A stretch of 37,120 nucleotides of DNA from a virus: IMG/VR virus record IMGVR_UViG_3300008050_000121, positions 1 through 37,120 of that record. One strand, written 5' to 3'. The notes under the pieces were generated by a model that was not told the DNA's origin, ran no database searches, and saw only the letters and a list, made by a program, of their open reading frames with translations. The translations under genes and the position numbers were made by a program. Positions 7,133 to 14,881 of this stretch are shown here, piece after piece; position 1 is the first letter of the stretch; each line of letters begins with the position of its first letter.

Positions 7133-9175
7133 TTAAATGGTTTGGCCTGTACTCCAATTGTCCCTATGCAATTCCATACTTACGGGCGTAGGCAATCCAA
7201 GATCGGACCCGCCTAATTCCATCAGGTTTTTTAAGTTCACGATAACCGAACGCTTGATGTTTCTCGGCACGTCGAAAACGATTTCATCATGCACTTGCAT
7301 AATCATGTGAATGTGGAAATTTCGTGGCTTGCCCTTGTTGTATTTGTCGATGTAACACTGGCACCGTATCATTGCTTTACCCATCCACCACATCGCTGTA
7401 CCTTGAACGTGATAGTTCAGAGGCAACGTCGGCTTGATGTTCCCTCGATAGTCTCTCTCTAGTGTGAGAGGGTAACCACGATCTGGATCAACTGTCAGGT
7501 CCGGCATCGTTTCCACATAGCCGTTATCTTTTGCGTACTCAACCCACTTGTCATTGAGAGCGGTTTGCTTATCGAATCGTTCCTTGAGCAACTGGTGGGA
7601 ACCATCCCGCCGAAAGGCTTTGTCGGCTGTCCCTCCGATCTTGTTTACGGCTCCGTACTGAACGGCGAACCCTCCGTTCTTACACCATTGATACCACGTC
7701 GAAGGGTACTCTTTTTTGCAGTACTTCCCGGCTTCATTGATGCCTACCAGATTTTCGGCATGTTCCCATAGATCGGGATATACCGTGTGGAAGTTCAACA
7801 AATGAACTGATCCGTAGTAGGGAGGTTTGTTTGGTTCCTCAAATAGTTCGATCAAAGCTTTCTCACCTGACTCGTAAGCTGGGATGCGAAGCTCGATGTT
7901 GTTTGCGTCAAGTGCCCACCACTCTCGACCGGGAAGGGGACCAAAACAGTAGCGGAGATTGAACCCTTCCCGCTTTGAGATGTTTTGCTCATTCGGGTTT
8001 GAACTTGTCCACCTCAACGTATTGGTGCCGGTAGGGTTCAATGTGGGAAAGAGTTTGTACCAGAGGTTCGACTTCTCATTGTGCTTAACTTCAAGTATCC
8101 GAAAGTCTTCGTAGCCGTTTAAGTACATCAAAGCGGTATCACGTTGTCGCTTACTCTTCAACGCCTTTATGAAATTGAAGGCCATCGTTTTGGGGTCAAG
8201 TTCATTTAGGTATGTGTCCATCGCTTCGGCATTTAGGCTAGGGTTGCCGGTCTTTGCACTTGATTGTACTACCTCAAGATCAAGGCCCGGATGTTCCGAA
8301 AACATGAACTCCCTCAAGCTATTGTTGACTCCTGATTTTGGTAACTCAAGCTTGAAGCCTCGACCCCTTGCAAAGTTCACGCAAACGGTTTTGAAGTTCC
8401 TTGATTCATCTTGGTACTGGTGGGTAAGTTCACGATGCCGTTCGGCATTCAGAGAAACGCCATGTGTTTGCATCTTGTGTAAGATGGGGAGCAACTTCAA
8501 ACGGAACTCATAAATGTCTTCCAGACCTTCCTCCTTGAGGTGTCGCTTCATCACATACCCAAGTTGCTCTGTTACTAGGCTGTCGATGTTGGCGTACTCT
8601 GAGGTAACGGTATAGTACGGATGATCTTTGGTGTACTTCTCATGCTTTGCTAGGCAACGGGGGAGCCATGCGTCCTGTTTCCACGTTTTGCCTTTTACGC
8701 TCGGCATGTCTGGCTCACCCTTTTTCGCTATTCTCCACTTCGGATATTTTTTGCGAACTATGCGGTGGCAGTCCTTCACGGCTTTTTCCATCGCCCGGTC
8801 GAATGGGGCAATGTCAACTCCCAAGTATTTCAACGCAAGGCTTGTAAGATCATGAGCCGCTACGGAATCCAAAAGATGGGCAGCAAAAAGAGTGTCTATG
8901 GTTTTGTACCAGGGCCACTTGGTAACGTTGATGGTTCCCAAGGCGAGTACATCGAAGACTGCATTTTGTAAGATCAAGCCTTCCGATTTGTTGATCACCT
9001 TCCGAACTTGATTAAGTTCAGCTAGAGGTATCAACGGCTTGCGTGTGAGAGGGTCAACGTCCCACTCCCACCATGTGTTGACTTTGTTCTCGCAGATAGT
9101 GACAAGATACGGGCGAGTTCCGTGGTTGAAATCAAGGCCGGTTGTTTCGGTGTCTACAGCAATTCCTAAGTTCAT
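7133..9175 (-). CDS. family A DNA polymerase with 3'-5' exonuclease
   Basis: The 680-residue enzyme has DEDDy exonuclease motifs DTET (8-11), NAVFD (71-75) and Y194-x3-D198, and polymerase motif A DANNIELR (423-430), motif B with Lys499, Phe503 and Tyr507 (CKNGGFAVQYG), and motif C VHDE (628-631). There is no 5'-nuclease domain. Phe503 aligns with Phe762 of E. coli Pol I; in viral surveys Phe or Tyr there is associated with virulent phages. The paired arginines before the motif B lysine are replaced by Tyr-Gln, and the Gly after Phe by Ala, which is unusual. This is the phage replicase, with the primase and helicase-like genes downstream in the operon. Confidence 0.95.
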   Translation of the reverse strand: MNLGIAVDTETTGLDFNHGTRPYLVTICENKVNTWWEWDVDPLTRKPLIPLAELNQVRKVINKSEGLILQNAVFDVLALGTINVTKWPWYKTIDTLFAAHLLDSVAAHDLTSLALKYLGVDIAPFDRAMEKAVKDCHRIVRKKYPKWRIAKKGEPDMPSVKGKTWKQDAWLPRCLAKHEKYTKDHPYYTVTSEYANIDSLVTEQLGYVMKRHLKEEGLEDIYEFRLKLLPILHKMQTHGVSLNAERHRELTHQYQDESRNFKTVCVNFARGRGFKLELPKSGVNNSLREFMFSEHPGLDLEVVQSSAKTGNPSLNAEAMDTYLNELDPKTMAFNFIKALKSKRQRDTALMYLNGYEDFRILEVKHNEKSNLWYKLFPTLNPTGTNTLRWTSSNPNEQNISKREGFNLRYCFGPLPGREWWALDANNIELRIPAYESGEKALIELFEEPNKPPYYGSVHLLNFHTVYPDLWEHAENLVGINEAGKYCKKEYPSTWYQWCKNGGFAVQYGAVNKIGGTADKAFRRDGSHQLLKERFDKQTALNDKWVEYAKDNGYVETMPDLTVDPDRGYPLTLERDYRGNIKPTLPLNYHVQGTAMWWMGKAMIRCQCYIDKYNKGKPRNFHIHMIMQVHDEIVFDVPRNIKRSVIVNLKNLMELGGSDLGLPTPVSMELHRDNWSTGQTI

Positions 9176-9190
9176 TGTTCACCTCCAAGT

Positions 9191-9221
9191 AAAAACCACC
9201 CCCGATTCCTTTCAGGGGTGG
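9191..9221 (-). terminator. intrinsic terminator before the polymerase gene
   Basis: On the minus strand CCACCCC (9221-9215) pairs with GGGGTGG (9202-9196) around a 12-base loop and is followed by TTTTT (9195-9191). It sits between the Asp-rich protein gene and the polymerase gene, whose start is 16 bases further on. Partial read-through would give more Asp-rich protein than polymerase. Confidence 0.75.
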
Positions 9222-9248
9222 CTTCGGCAAGTCTAGTAAACAACGATC

Positions 9249-10286
9249 TTACGCTTTGATACGATCCCAAGGGACGCTCTTGTAGAGTCGCCCATCGTCA
9301 CCCTTCAAAGTACAGGTCTGCTTGCCCTTGGTCACCTTCGTGACTTCGTACTCAGCAAACTTTTTCTTCTTATGGGGTTTGGCTTGAACTGTATCACCCT
9401 TTTCGGGGATAGCGTTTTCATCATTATCTTCATCATCATCTTCATCATCATCATCGTCGCTGTCGTCATCATCGTCGTCATCACTTGATGCGGCTTCGAT
9501 GGCTGCAACAACCTCTCCCCAAGTGTCGAAGTCTTCAGCGTCAACACCGGCATCGTCTGCACGCTTCGTGAGAATCTCTTGAGCTTTCTCATCGTCGGCG
9601 TCGGCTTTTGCTGTCAAGCTTGCTAGGCTGTCTTCGTCGCTAGGTTCAACTTCATCATCATCGTCATCATCGTCTTCAACTTCGGCGGTTTCATCTTCAT
9701 CATCATCATCTTCGGTGTCATCTTCAACACCATCATCATCGTCGTCGTCGCCACCGTCGAAAGAACATTCCCCAGACCAAACGGAGTTGACTTGAGGATC
9801 GGGGTATTGCTTGGTTGCTTTACCTACCCAAGTTCGGAAGGTGAAATAGGGAGCGGCTTCAACCAAACCGTTCATAGCATCTTCAAGTTCATCGAAGTCC
9901 AAGTCTGAAGTGTCCAACCCAAGCTTTCGAAGTTCATTGAGTACCCACCCAAGATGGGACTCGAACGTGGGACGACTTTGACGGTTCGGTGTTTCACAAA
10001 GAGGTTCCGGTCCGATGCGAGTTTGAAGTCCTTCAATCTTCATCCCCTTGAACTCTTTTGGTGACACAACAACGGCTTGAGCGGCGAAAAAATACTTTCC
10101 TTTCATGTCGCCGGTTTTGTACTGCTTGAAGTAACAAGCAGAGAGGCGAGCAACGCCACCGGTAATACCAGCGGGTAGATCACCACCCTTTCCGAAATCG
10201 GTGTCTTCCCCACGAACCGACTTCATCGCTTTGTTACCGACTTTGCCCATTTGTGAGGCGAAACCACTTTTTTTGCTTTTTGCCAT
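9249..10286 (-). CDS. Asp-rich probable single-stranded DNA-binding protein
   Basis: The start at 10286 (345 residues, MAKSKKSGF) follows TTGGAGAAAG; an ATG 15 bases upstream contains the binding site itself. Residues about 1-175 are a beta-rich domain (GGVARLSACYFKQY, KYFFAAQAVVV, FTFRTWVG), after which long runs of Asp/Glu interrupt a short helical segment, and a small basic C-terminal domain (PHKKKKFAEYEVTKV) ends the protein. Acidic tails on an OB-like domain are typical of phage ssDNA-binding proteins, and the gene lies between recombinase and polymerase genes with its own terminator, as for an abundant product. The family itself was not recognised. Confidence 0.65.
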   Translation of the reverse strand: MAKSKKSGFASQMGKVGNKAMKSVRGEDTDFGKGGDLPAGITGGVARLSACYFKQYKTGDMKGKYFFAAQAVVVSPKEFKGMKIEGLQTRIGPEPLCETPNRQSRPTFESHLGWVLNELRKLGLDTSDLDFDELEDAMNGLVEAAPYFTFRTWVGKATKQYPDPQVNSVWSGECSFDGGDDDDDDGVEDDTEDDDDEDETAEVEDDDDDDDEVEPSDEDSLASLTAKADADDEKAQEILTKRADDAGVDAEDFDTWGEVVAAIEAASSDDDDDDDSDDDDDEDDDEDNDENAIPEKGDTVQAKPHKKKKFAEYEVTKVTKGKQTCTLKGDDGRLYKSVPWDRIKA

Positions 10287-10303
10287 GATAGCTTTCTCCA
10301 AGG

Positions 10304-10489
10304 TTAGGAATTGGTTTTGTCTTCTTTTTGCTTTTGGATGTAGTCGTAAATCTCTTTACGATGAACTGGTAACTCTTTTGGTGCGGTGATGCCAAGGCGA
10401 ACTTGATCCCCGCGAATTTCAATTAACATTACTTCTACGTCGTCGCCCAACATGATCGACTCATTACGTTTTCGTGTGAGTACTAGCAC
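10304..10489 (-). CDS. csrA: carbon storage regulator CsrA, phage-encoded
   Basis: The 61-residue protein is a clear, complete Csr[13 protein letters not shown] at the start, [10 protein letters not shown] (25-34) and [12 protein letters not shown] (36-47), including Leu4 and Arg44 of the RNA-binding face. CsrA dimers bind GGA in mRNA leaders and block or stabilise translation. The start is GTG at 10489, with GGAGG overlapping the stop of the recombinase gene. In a phage it could retune host carbon or biofilm regulation or control phage mRNAs. No RNA antagonist was proven, although GGA-containing loops occur in the structured RNA at 16.4-17.0 kb. Confidence 0.97.
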   Translation of the reverse strand: MLVLTRKRNESIMLGDDVEVMLIEIRGDQVRLGITAPKELPVHRKEIYDYIQKQKEDKTNS

Positions 10490-10490
10490 G

Positions 10491-11315
10491 TTATCCTCCT
10501 ATGAGTTTGCTGATCTTTTGGAACGTCGGATCAACTAGGACAGGTGGCAAAACTGTTTCCTTTGGTTTCCTGAACTTGATTTGATAAATCTCATGCGGTC
10601 CAATTCGCAAACAGTATTCCATTTTGCCGGTCTTCGTTTTGATCTTTACCTTTCCCTCTTTGGTTTTGGTTTGGGTTCGAATAAACGATTGGACTAGATA
10701 ATCACAGTTTGGATTCATCCAACCGACAACGCCTTTTGTGAGCGAACTGGTGACGTATGGCTTCAACTCGCCATCGTCGGACTCATCATCGAAAGCTCGC
10801 TCTTGTGCCAAGATCACGGCATGAATGCCCTCATCCGTAAGGTCTAGGAGTCGCTTGATCAACTCCCTTGTTTGTAAACTCGATTGCCCGTACTGGTCGC
10901 GGGTTGCCATCCCCCAGCTACCTTGTGGGGGAAGTTCGTCAAGTCCCAGAATCTCCGCTAGGGTCATCGCTTGTAGACTTGTCGCTGTATCGAGTACTAC
11001 AGATTTGTATCCGTTGTCCTTTGCATAGTCAACCAGTTCGACGATTTCCGTGGAATGTTTTAGTTCAACAAACGAAACGCCTTTCACATTTCGAACTGAC
11101 TTCGTTCCATCTTCAGCACCGATCAAGAGCAACGGTTTCGGGAAGTCGCACGCTAAGGTTGTCTTCCCGGTTCCCGAATGCCCGAACAAGCTGAACTTCA
11201 AGCCTTTGTTGGTCACCTTAGAAATGTCCTGTATGCGAGATAGAACGTCAACGTGTTTTGAACTCTTCCGCTTTTTGGTTTTCTTCTTAGCTGGCTGTTT
11301 GGATATTGCAGGCAT
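10491..11315 (-). CDS. Sak4-like RecA-fold ATPase (recombinase)
   Basis: The start at 11315 follows GGAGGATCAAA; the longer frame to 11357 lacks a site. The product has 274 residues with Walker [10 protein letters not shown] (45-53), Walker B SVVLDT (105-110) and, after a Lys-rich N-terminus, a compact RecA core ([24 protein letters not shown]). This fits the phage Sak4/nucleotide-binding AAA_24 group, which supports single-strand annealing or strand exchange together with an SSB. The gene is followed by csrA and the probable SSB gene and preceded in the operon by nuclease and UDG genes, a coherent recombination/repair set. Confidence 0.85.
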   Translation of the reverse strand: MPAISKQPAKKKTKKRKSSKHVDVLSRIQDISKVTNKGLKFSLFGHSGTGKTTLACDFPKPLLLIGAEDGTKSVRNVKGVSFVELKHSTEIVELVDYAKDNGYKSVVLDTATSLQAMTLAEILGLDELPPQGSWGMATRDQYGQSSLQTRELIKRLLDLTDEGIHAVILAQERAFDDESDDGELKPYVTSSLTKGVVGWMNPNCDYLVQSFIRTQTKTKEGKVKIKTKTGKMEYCLRIGPHEIYQIKFRKPKETVLPPVLVDPTFQKISKLIGG

Positions 11316-11496
11316 TTTGATCCTCCGTAAAAGTGACAGTGATTTTTCCCTCTTCAACTAGACCGAGAAAGCTCGGCCCAAGTTCCTCTTTGGCAGACTT
11401 TGAACTCACGTAAAACTCATCAGTAATTTGTACCTTGGTAGGAACTAGCATTTTTGAAACGTTCGCAACTAAGGCTTTTCGGTAGACGACTTGCAT
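11287..11496 (-). CDS. hypothetical protein, 69 aa
   Basis: The product has no recognised family: MQVVYRKALVANVSK, then a beta-like segment (KVQITDEFYVSS) and an acidic C-terminus ([13 protein letters not shown]). Its end overlaps the recombinase gene by 29 bases and contains that gene's ribosome binding site, and its start overlaps the upstream winged-helix gene by 28 bases, so all three are coupled. Confidence 0.65.
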   Translation of the reverse strand: MQVVYRKALVANVSKMLVPTKVQITDEFYVSSKSAKEELGPSFLGLVEEGKITVTFTEDQNACNIQTAS

Positions 11497-11828
11497 TTTT
11501 TACTCCCATACTTTTTGATAACCCAAACAGTGGCTTCGCATTTCATAGTAGTCTTTCGAGTACGACCCGAATCAACAACGTGGTCCCCTTGAACAAGTTC
11601 GCCACGTCGTGGTGTTTCTGAATCTGATTTTATTCCTAAATGTCTTTGTATCTCTTCGTCGGTCGCACCTACTTTGCCACACTTTTTTAGGTACTCTAAA
11701 ATCTTATGGCGTTGTGTTCCAATCCTTGGCAGGACTGCTAGTGCTGCGGCTTTGCTAGTTGGGGAACCCTTCACGTATGGTGCCCCAACGTAGCCGGTCG
11801 CATAATTGCAAGGTCCGATCTTTGGCAT
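11469..11828 (-). CDS. winged-helix DNA-binding protein
   Basis: The start at 11828 (119 residues, MPKIGPCN) follows GGGGAG and lies one base after the nuclease stop (TGATATG); longer frames run into that nuclease gene. Residues about 35-105 look like a winged helix: RHKILEYLKKCG, ATDEEIQRHLGI, then PRRGELVQGDHVV and a wing ending in VWVIKKY. Similar small proteins are common in phage early regions and may bind DNA near modification or recombination genes. It carries the recurrent MPKI N-terminus. Confidence 0.7.
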   Translation of the reverse strand: MPKIGPCNYATGYVGAPYVKGSPTSKAAALAVLPRIGTQRHKILEYLKKCGKVGATDEEIQRHLGIKSDSETPRRGELVQGDHVVDSGRTRKTTMKCEATVWVIKKYGSKKCKSSTEKP

Positions 11829-11829
11829 A

Positions 11830-12969
11830 TCATAGCTCCCCAAAAAGAGAATCGACCCGTACCAGTCCCGAACTGTCGCCACTATCGAGATACTTATCAA
11901 AGCCTGTATCCCTTCCTTCAGCGATAGGGTGCCAGAGTCCATAGGGCAACCGGTAATGCGTCGGTGTTTGGTTGGGAAAGCAACTCCCACGCAACGTGTA
12001 ATCGTACACGTCGTCGCTTGTGTGGTGGCAATAATCCCACCATTCGTAATCGTCGCAGAGGGTTTCCAACAGCGGGTTCAGTAGTTGGGTTTGGAACTTC
12101 TTTATGTCCCCCTTGGTGATGATCGCATTCCAACGGGCGAAAAAGTGTTCTGGGTTTTCCTTGATCGCTTGCCCAACTCTTGCATAGTAATCGCTCATTT
12201 TCTCAGCGGGCTTCTTAGCAGTTGCTTGGTGCGGTCTGTAGCTGAACTTCCCACCTGACAACGGGCGACGTATCACGTTGTAGCAGACGCCTTTAATCTG
12301 TTCTTTCCAGCCATGTTCTTTCGCTACCACGTCAAGAGCCGTTTGGTAGAGTAAAGTTTGCAAGTCGAACTGCAAACGTCGGACGATAGACTCTTCATCG
12401 AACTGACCCTTGGTTTTGTTCTCTTGCAACCAGATGAACTTTTTCTTTCCGCTCTTAACTAGATCAACGGAATCCATCTTGCCACGGAGGAAAACGGTGC
12501 GACCACTTGGTAACTTGTAGGGAACCTTAAAGGTATGCTCTTGTAGCAGCGGGGTTCTGTTCTTCACATGAGTTGACTTTTTCCAAAACTCAACATAGAT
12601 GGGGAACTGGTGTTTGCAAATGTTCATCCACTTTGAAATGTCGGCCTGTTCCAAGCGGTGGGCTTTGATCAACTTCCCAGAGTACTTTGCAAGTCGATCT
12701 TCCCAGTCGTTTTGTGAACCACCAGCGGCCCAGACCTCTTCGCATTCGTGCCACATAGAGCCGTATTCCATCCGGGCGTTAAAGCCTTCGTCAACTGTGA
12801 GGCCATCGATTACCCGAATGCGGAACCGCTCACGACAAAACAGATAGTCGTTTAGCAACGATTGGGTGACTCCATCTTTTTGTGGGCCTGCCCACGGTGG
12901 TGGCAGTTTCTTTTTCGCAAGCTTCGACTTTGCGAGTTCGGCCTTGATCGTTTTTCCTATGCTAGGCAT
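11830..12969 (-). CDS. PD-(D/E)XK superfamily nuclease (RecB/Cas4-like)
   Basis: The start at 12969 (379 residues) follows AAAGGA at 10 bases; it overlaps the gene upstream by 8 bases. Motifs of the PDDEXK_1/Cas4-like group are present: LLNDYLFCRERFR (39-50), GKMD (163-166; Asp166), QENK (182-185; Glu183, Lys185) and QTLLYQT (205-211). Phage members act as 5' or 3' exonucleases in recombination, usually beside a Sak-type annealing protein, as here. The Cys count does not show a complete Fe-S cluster, so it is closer to RecB-type exonucleases than to Cas4. Confidence 0.85.
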   Translation of the reverse strand: MPSIGKTIKAELAKSKLAKKKLPPPWAGPQKDGVTQSLLNDYLFCRERFRIRVIDGLTVDEGFNARMEYGSMWHECEEVWAAGGSQNDWEDRLAKYSGKLIKAHRLEQADISKWMNICKHQFPIYVEFWKKSTHVKNRTPLLQEHTFKVPYKLPSGRTVFLRGKMDSVDLVKSGKKKFIWLQENKTKGQFDEESIVRRLQFDLQTLLYQTALDVVAKEHGWKEQIKGVCYNVIRRPLSGGKFSYRPHQATAKKPAEKMSDYYARVGQAIKENPEHFFARWNAIITKGDIKKFQTQLLNPLLETLCDDYEWWDYCHHTSDDVYDYTLRGSCFPNQTPTHYRLPYGLWHPIAEGRDTGFDKYLDSGDSSGLVRVDSLFGEL

Positions 12970-13195
12970 TAAATTCATTCCTTTCGTGAGTAAGACTTGG
13001 ACCATAATAATCAAAAGCAAATAGATTGTCCCCAAAATTAAATTCTATTTCTTCTACTAATAGACTTTCTGAAGCGTAATTACCTTTTTCTATTACTAAG
13101 GCTACAGCTTCTTTTTTGGTTGCTACGCTAGTGATAACACCAGCTACCCCAAAACCACTGTACCCTTCATCGGTTTGGACTAAAAATGCTTTCAT
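12962..13195 (-). CDS. hypothetical protein in an AT-rich patch
   Basis: The 77-residue product (MKAFLVQTDEGYSGFG, then helix KKEAVALVIEKG and an acidic strand VEEIEFNFG) is not recognised. Its DNA is visibly richer in A and T, with codons such as AAT, TTA and ATA, than the genes on both sides, which suggests a separate origin. It ends inside the nuclease gene's start. The small alpha/beta layout resembles modulator or anti-defence proteins in size only. Confidence 0.65.
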   Translation of the reverse strand: MKAFLVQTDEGYSGFGVAGVITSVATKKEAVALVIEKGNYASESLLVEEIEFNFGDNLFAFDYYGPSLTHERNEFNA

Positions 13196-13204
13196 CTTTT
13201 TCCC

Positions 13205-13762
13205 CTAATTGAAAACTTTAACTAGGCTGTCCGAAAGTCGAACTACCTCACGTTGAATAGCCAACTGTTGCCGAGATTTATCAGCGGTCAACAGAGCGGC
13301 GGGGTGAACCATATCGGTGATGGTTGTCAGCGGGTCTTTCACCGCATAGGGGAACCACTTCATGGCAAGCTTGCCAACACAAACCACCAAGCTAGGGTTG
13401 GCGAGTTCGTAGACTTCAGAGAGTCGTTTGCTGCAACTCTTGATAGATTCCTCTGGTATCTCTTTGGTCACGGTTCCGTTGATCTTTGGAACACAACCAA
13501 CCAACTGAGTCCAGCCGATGGGTAGAGGTAGATGAACTTCACTAACACCAAGAGCTTCGCCTACAATTTCATCTAAGAGGATACCAGCGGGACCAACGAA
13601 CGGCTTGCCTAGTACGTCCTCACTTGCTCCAGGTGCCTCACCGATAAAAAGAACGTCACATGGCAAGTTGCCCTTGAAGAGTACAACGTTGTTACGAACT
13701 TGAGAGAGTTCGCAATCGGTGCAGTCGCACCATTTCGATTTGTGGTCTTTCCACTTACTCAT
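13205..13762 (-). CDS. family 4-type uracil-DNA glycosylase (Fe-S)
   Basis: The 185-residue protein has GEAPGASED (41-49), GKPFVGPAG (52-60) and the HPAALL motif (153-158) of the uracil-DNA glycosylase superfamily. Cys14 and Cys17 (CTDC) with Cys90 and Cys110 match the four 4Fe-4S ligands of family 4 enzymes. It removes uracil, or a related pyrimidine, from DNA. In this phage it lies with resolvase and recombination genes; beside a thymine-hypermodification protein it might also police unmodified or intermediate bases, which is inference. Confidence 0.9.
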   Translation of the reverse strand: MSKWKDHKSKWCDCTDCELSQVRNNVVLFKGNLPCDVLFIGEAPGASEDVLGKPFVGPAGILLDEIVGEALGVSEVHLPLPIGWTQLVGCVPKINGTVTKEIPEESIKSCSKRLSEVYELANPSLVVCVGKLAMKWFPYAVKDPLTTITDMVHPAALLTADKSRQQLAIQREVVRLSDSLVKVFN

Positions 13763-13806
13763 GGTTGAATCCTCCGATGATAGTTTTCTGGGAAAAGGTA
13801 ATAATA

Positions 13807-13884
13807 GAGGCCCTGCCGGATTCGAACCGGGGATTCCTAGCTCTTCTCTTTACTAGGCGTGTTTCCTATTACACTACCGGGCCT
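13807..13884 (-). tRNA. tRNA-like gene with 12-base anticodon loop
   Basis: On the minus strand a cloverleaf is visible: acceptor pairing AGGCCC/GGGCCT with one mismatch below it, TA at the usual 8-9 position, D-arm GTGT/ACAC, anticodon stem CCTAG/CTAGG, and a T-arm CCGG-TTCGAAT-CCGG. The anticodon loop is 12 bases (TAAAGAGAAGAG) instead of 7 and contains a tandem AAGAG duplication; the total of 78 bases is 5 above the normal 73 without CCA. No U is found at the expected position 33 and no CCA is encoded. The amino acid cannot be assigned. It may be a pseudogene or a variant tRNA. Confidence 0.6.
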
Positions 13885-13886
13885 AA

Positions 13887-14093
13887 TCACTCTGACATTT
13901 TGACTCCACCAACTCGACGCGAGGTTTCGGAGATTTGCCTTCCACCTGTCGCACCGTTCCGGCTTTTGTTCCGATCCTTGCAAGCATGGCAGATTCGGTC
14001 GCCGTAATGTTTCGACAATCTCATCTTGCCACAGTGCCCAAGGCATATCCTCATCTTCTCTTCTTCAACTACTGGGACTTTGAATGATGCCAT
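13887..14093 (-). CDS. small Cys-cluster putative zinc protein, 68 aa
   Basis: ATG at 14093 overlaps the stop of the RuvC-like gene (TAATG); longer frames lie inside that gene. Residues 17-38 hold CLGHCGKM and RICHACK, a four-cysteine zinc-ribbon pattern common in tiny phage and bacterial proteins. The C-terminus is basic. It probably binds zinc and perhaps nucleic acid. It ends 3 bases before the tRNA-like gene. Confidence 0.75.
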   Translation of the reverse strand: MASFKVPVVEEEKMRICLGHCGKMRLSKHYGDRICHACKDRNKSRNGATGGRQISETSRRVGGVKMSE

Positions 14094-14578
14094 TATTTCC
14101 AACTCCGTCTTGCGTACTCCGCGAGCAAGAGAGCATCGCAAAGTTCTAGTTGACGTGCTTTGGTTTCTTTCCACAGTTCGCAGTTCGGGAACATTTGCTG
14201 AGCGATTTCTCGCAGCCGTTCTTTTTTGTCCTTCCCTTTTTCCTTCTTCTTTTTTTGAATGATGCCCATGTACTTCATCCACTCTTGAGGCAACGGATTC
14301 ACGAAGGGAACCTTGGCAGCGGTCAATCCCATGATCAACTTGCCATAGCCGAACCCAAACGTGAAAGCACTGGTAGCACTTGAACCGTGGAAGGCACTCA
14401 CTCTTTCAACTGCAACCCGTACAATCGATGGGCCGCGTTTGATCGACTCGATAAGCTCCCATAGTTCGGGGTCGGTGTCAGGCATTCGGTGCAATGTGAT
14501 TTTCTCGCCCTTGAGAAAGACGATTCCACCTTGCCCTCCGGGGTCGATTCCCACGTACCTATTATTGATCTTCGGCAT
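14093..14578 (-). CDS. RuvC-like Holliday junction resolvase
   Basis: The start at 14578 (161 residues, MPKINNRY) follows GGGAG at a good distance. RNase H-fold residues are in place: Asp12 in GIDPG (10-14), Glu58 in AVERV (56-60) and Asp148 in LCDALLLAEYA (147-156). RuvC-type enzymes cut four-way junctions, and phage forms resolve branched DNA before packaging. A Lys-rich loop (about 108-121) replaces the usual segment before the last motif. This is the first gene of the leftward early operon, directly behind the minus-strand promoter at 14.6 kb. Confidence 0.88.
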   Translation of the reverse strand: MPKINNRYVGIDPGGQGGIVFLKGEKITLHRMPDTDPELWELIESIKRGPSIVRVAVERVSAFHGSSATSAFTFGFGYGKLIMGLTAAKVPFVNPLPQEWMKYMGIIQKKKKEKGKDKKERLREIAQQMFPNCELWKETKARQLELCDALLLAEYARRSWK

Positions 14579-14614
14579 TGCTGACTCCCAAGATGAACTT
14601 GTCTCACTTCCTTT

Positions 14615-14623
14615 ACTATACCA
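14615..14623 (-). promoter_or_regulatory. extended -10 promoter for the leftward early operon
   Basis: On the minus strand TGG-TATAGT forms an extended -10 element (TATAGT at 14620-14615), about 37 bases before the RuvC start. No good -35 hexamer stands at 17 bases, which is normal for extended -10 promoters. Confidence 0.55.
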
Positions 14624-14771
14624 GATATGAAAAACCAGAAAGCTCAAAACTATTTGCGGGGCACAAATTGTCGATAGTTTTGGTGAACTACGTTTTGGTT
14701 ACCTTCCCGTTTTAATGGTTTGACAACTTGTTTCATCGCATCAAGACGCAGCAAGCCGCAAATATTCTCAG

Positions 14772-14810
14772 TAGTTCAAACTCATCCCAGATATGTGCTA
14801 GTATGAACTA
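14772..14810 (+). promoter_or_regulatory. possible rightward promoter flanked by an inverted repeat
   Basis: TAGTTCA (14772-14778) and TGAACTA (14804-14810) are exact inverted 7-mers. Between and overlapping them are TTCAAA (14775-14780) and TGC-TAGTAT (-10 at 14799-14804) with an 18-base spacer. The arrangement looks like a promoter with an operator laid over it. It is one of two candidate promoters in the 277-base divergent region. Confidence 0.4.
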
Positions 14811-14853
14811 TGGAGGGGTCTATGTGATGTAAATGTAATGTAGGGTATAGGGG

Positions 14854-14881
14854 TTGCATCACTTTCCGATTCTGATAGACT
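14854..14881 (+). promoter_or_regulatory. possible rightward sigma70-type promoter
   Basis: TTGCAT (14854-14859) and TGA-TAGACT (-10 at 14876-14881) are 16 bases apart, 44 bases before the first rightward gene, whose binding site is AAGGAGGG. The -35 lies inside the string TATAGGGGTTGCAT, related to the repeats at 1262-1302. Confidence 0.45.

Noticed and set aside
11830-12969. Cas4 of a CRISPR system
   Set aside because: It lacks the conserved C-terminal cysteine triad and neighbouring cas genes. The Sak4-type neighbour points to a recombination exonuclease.
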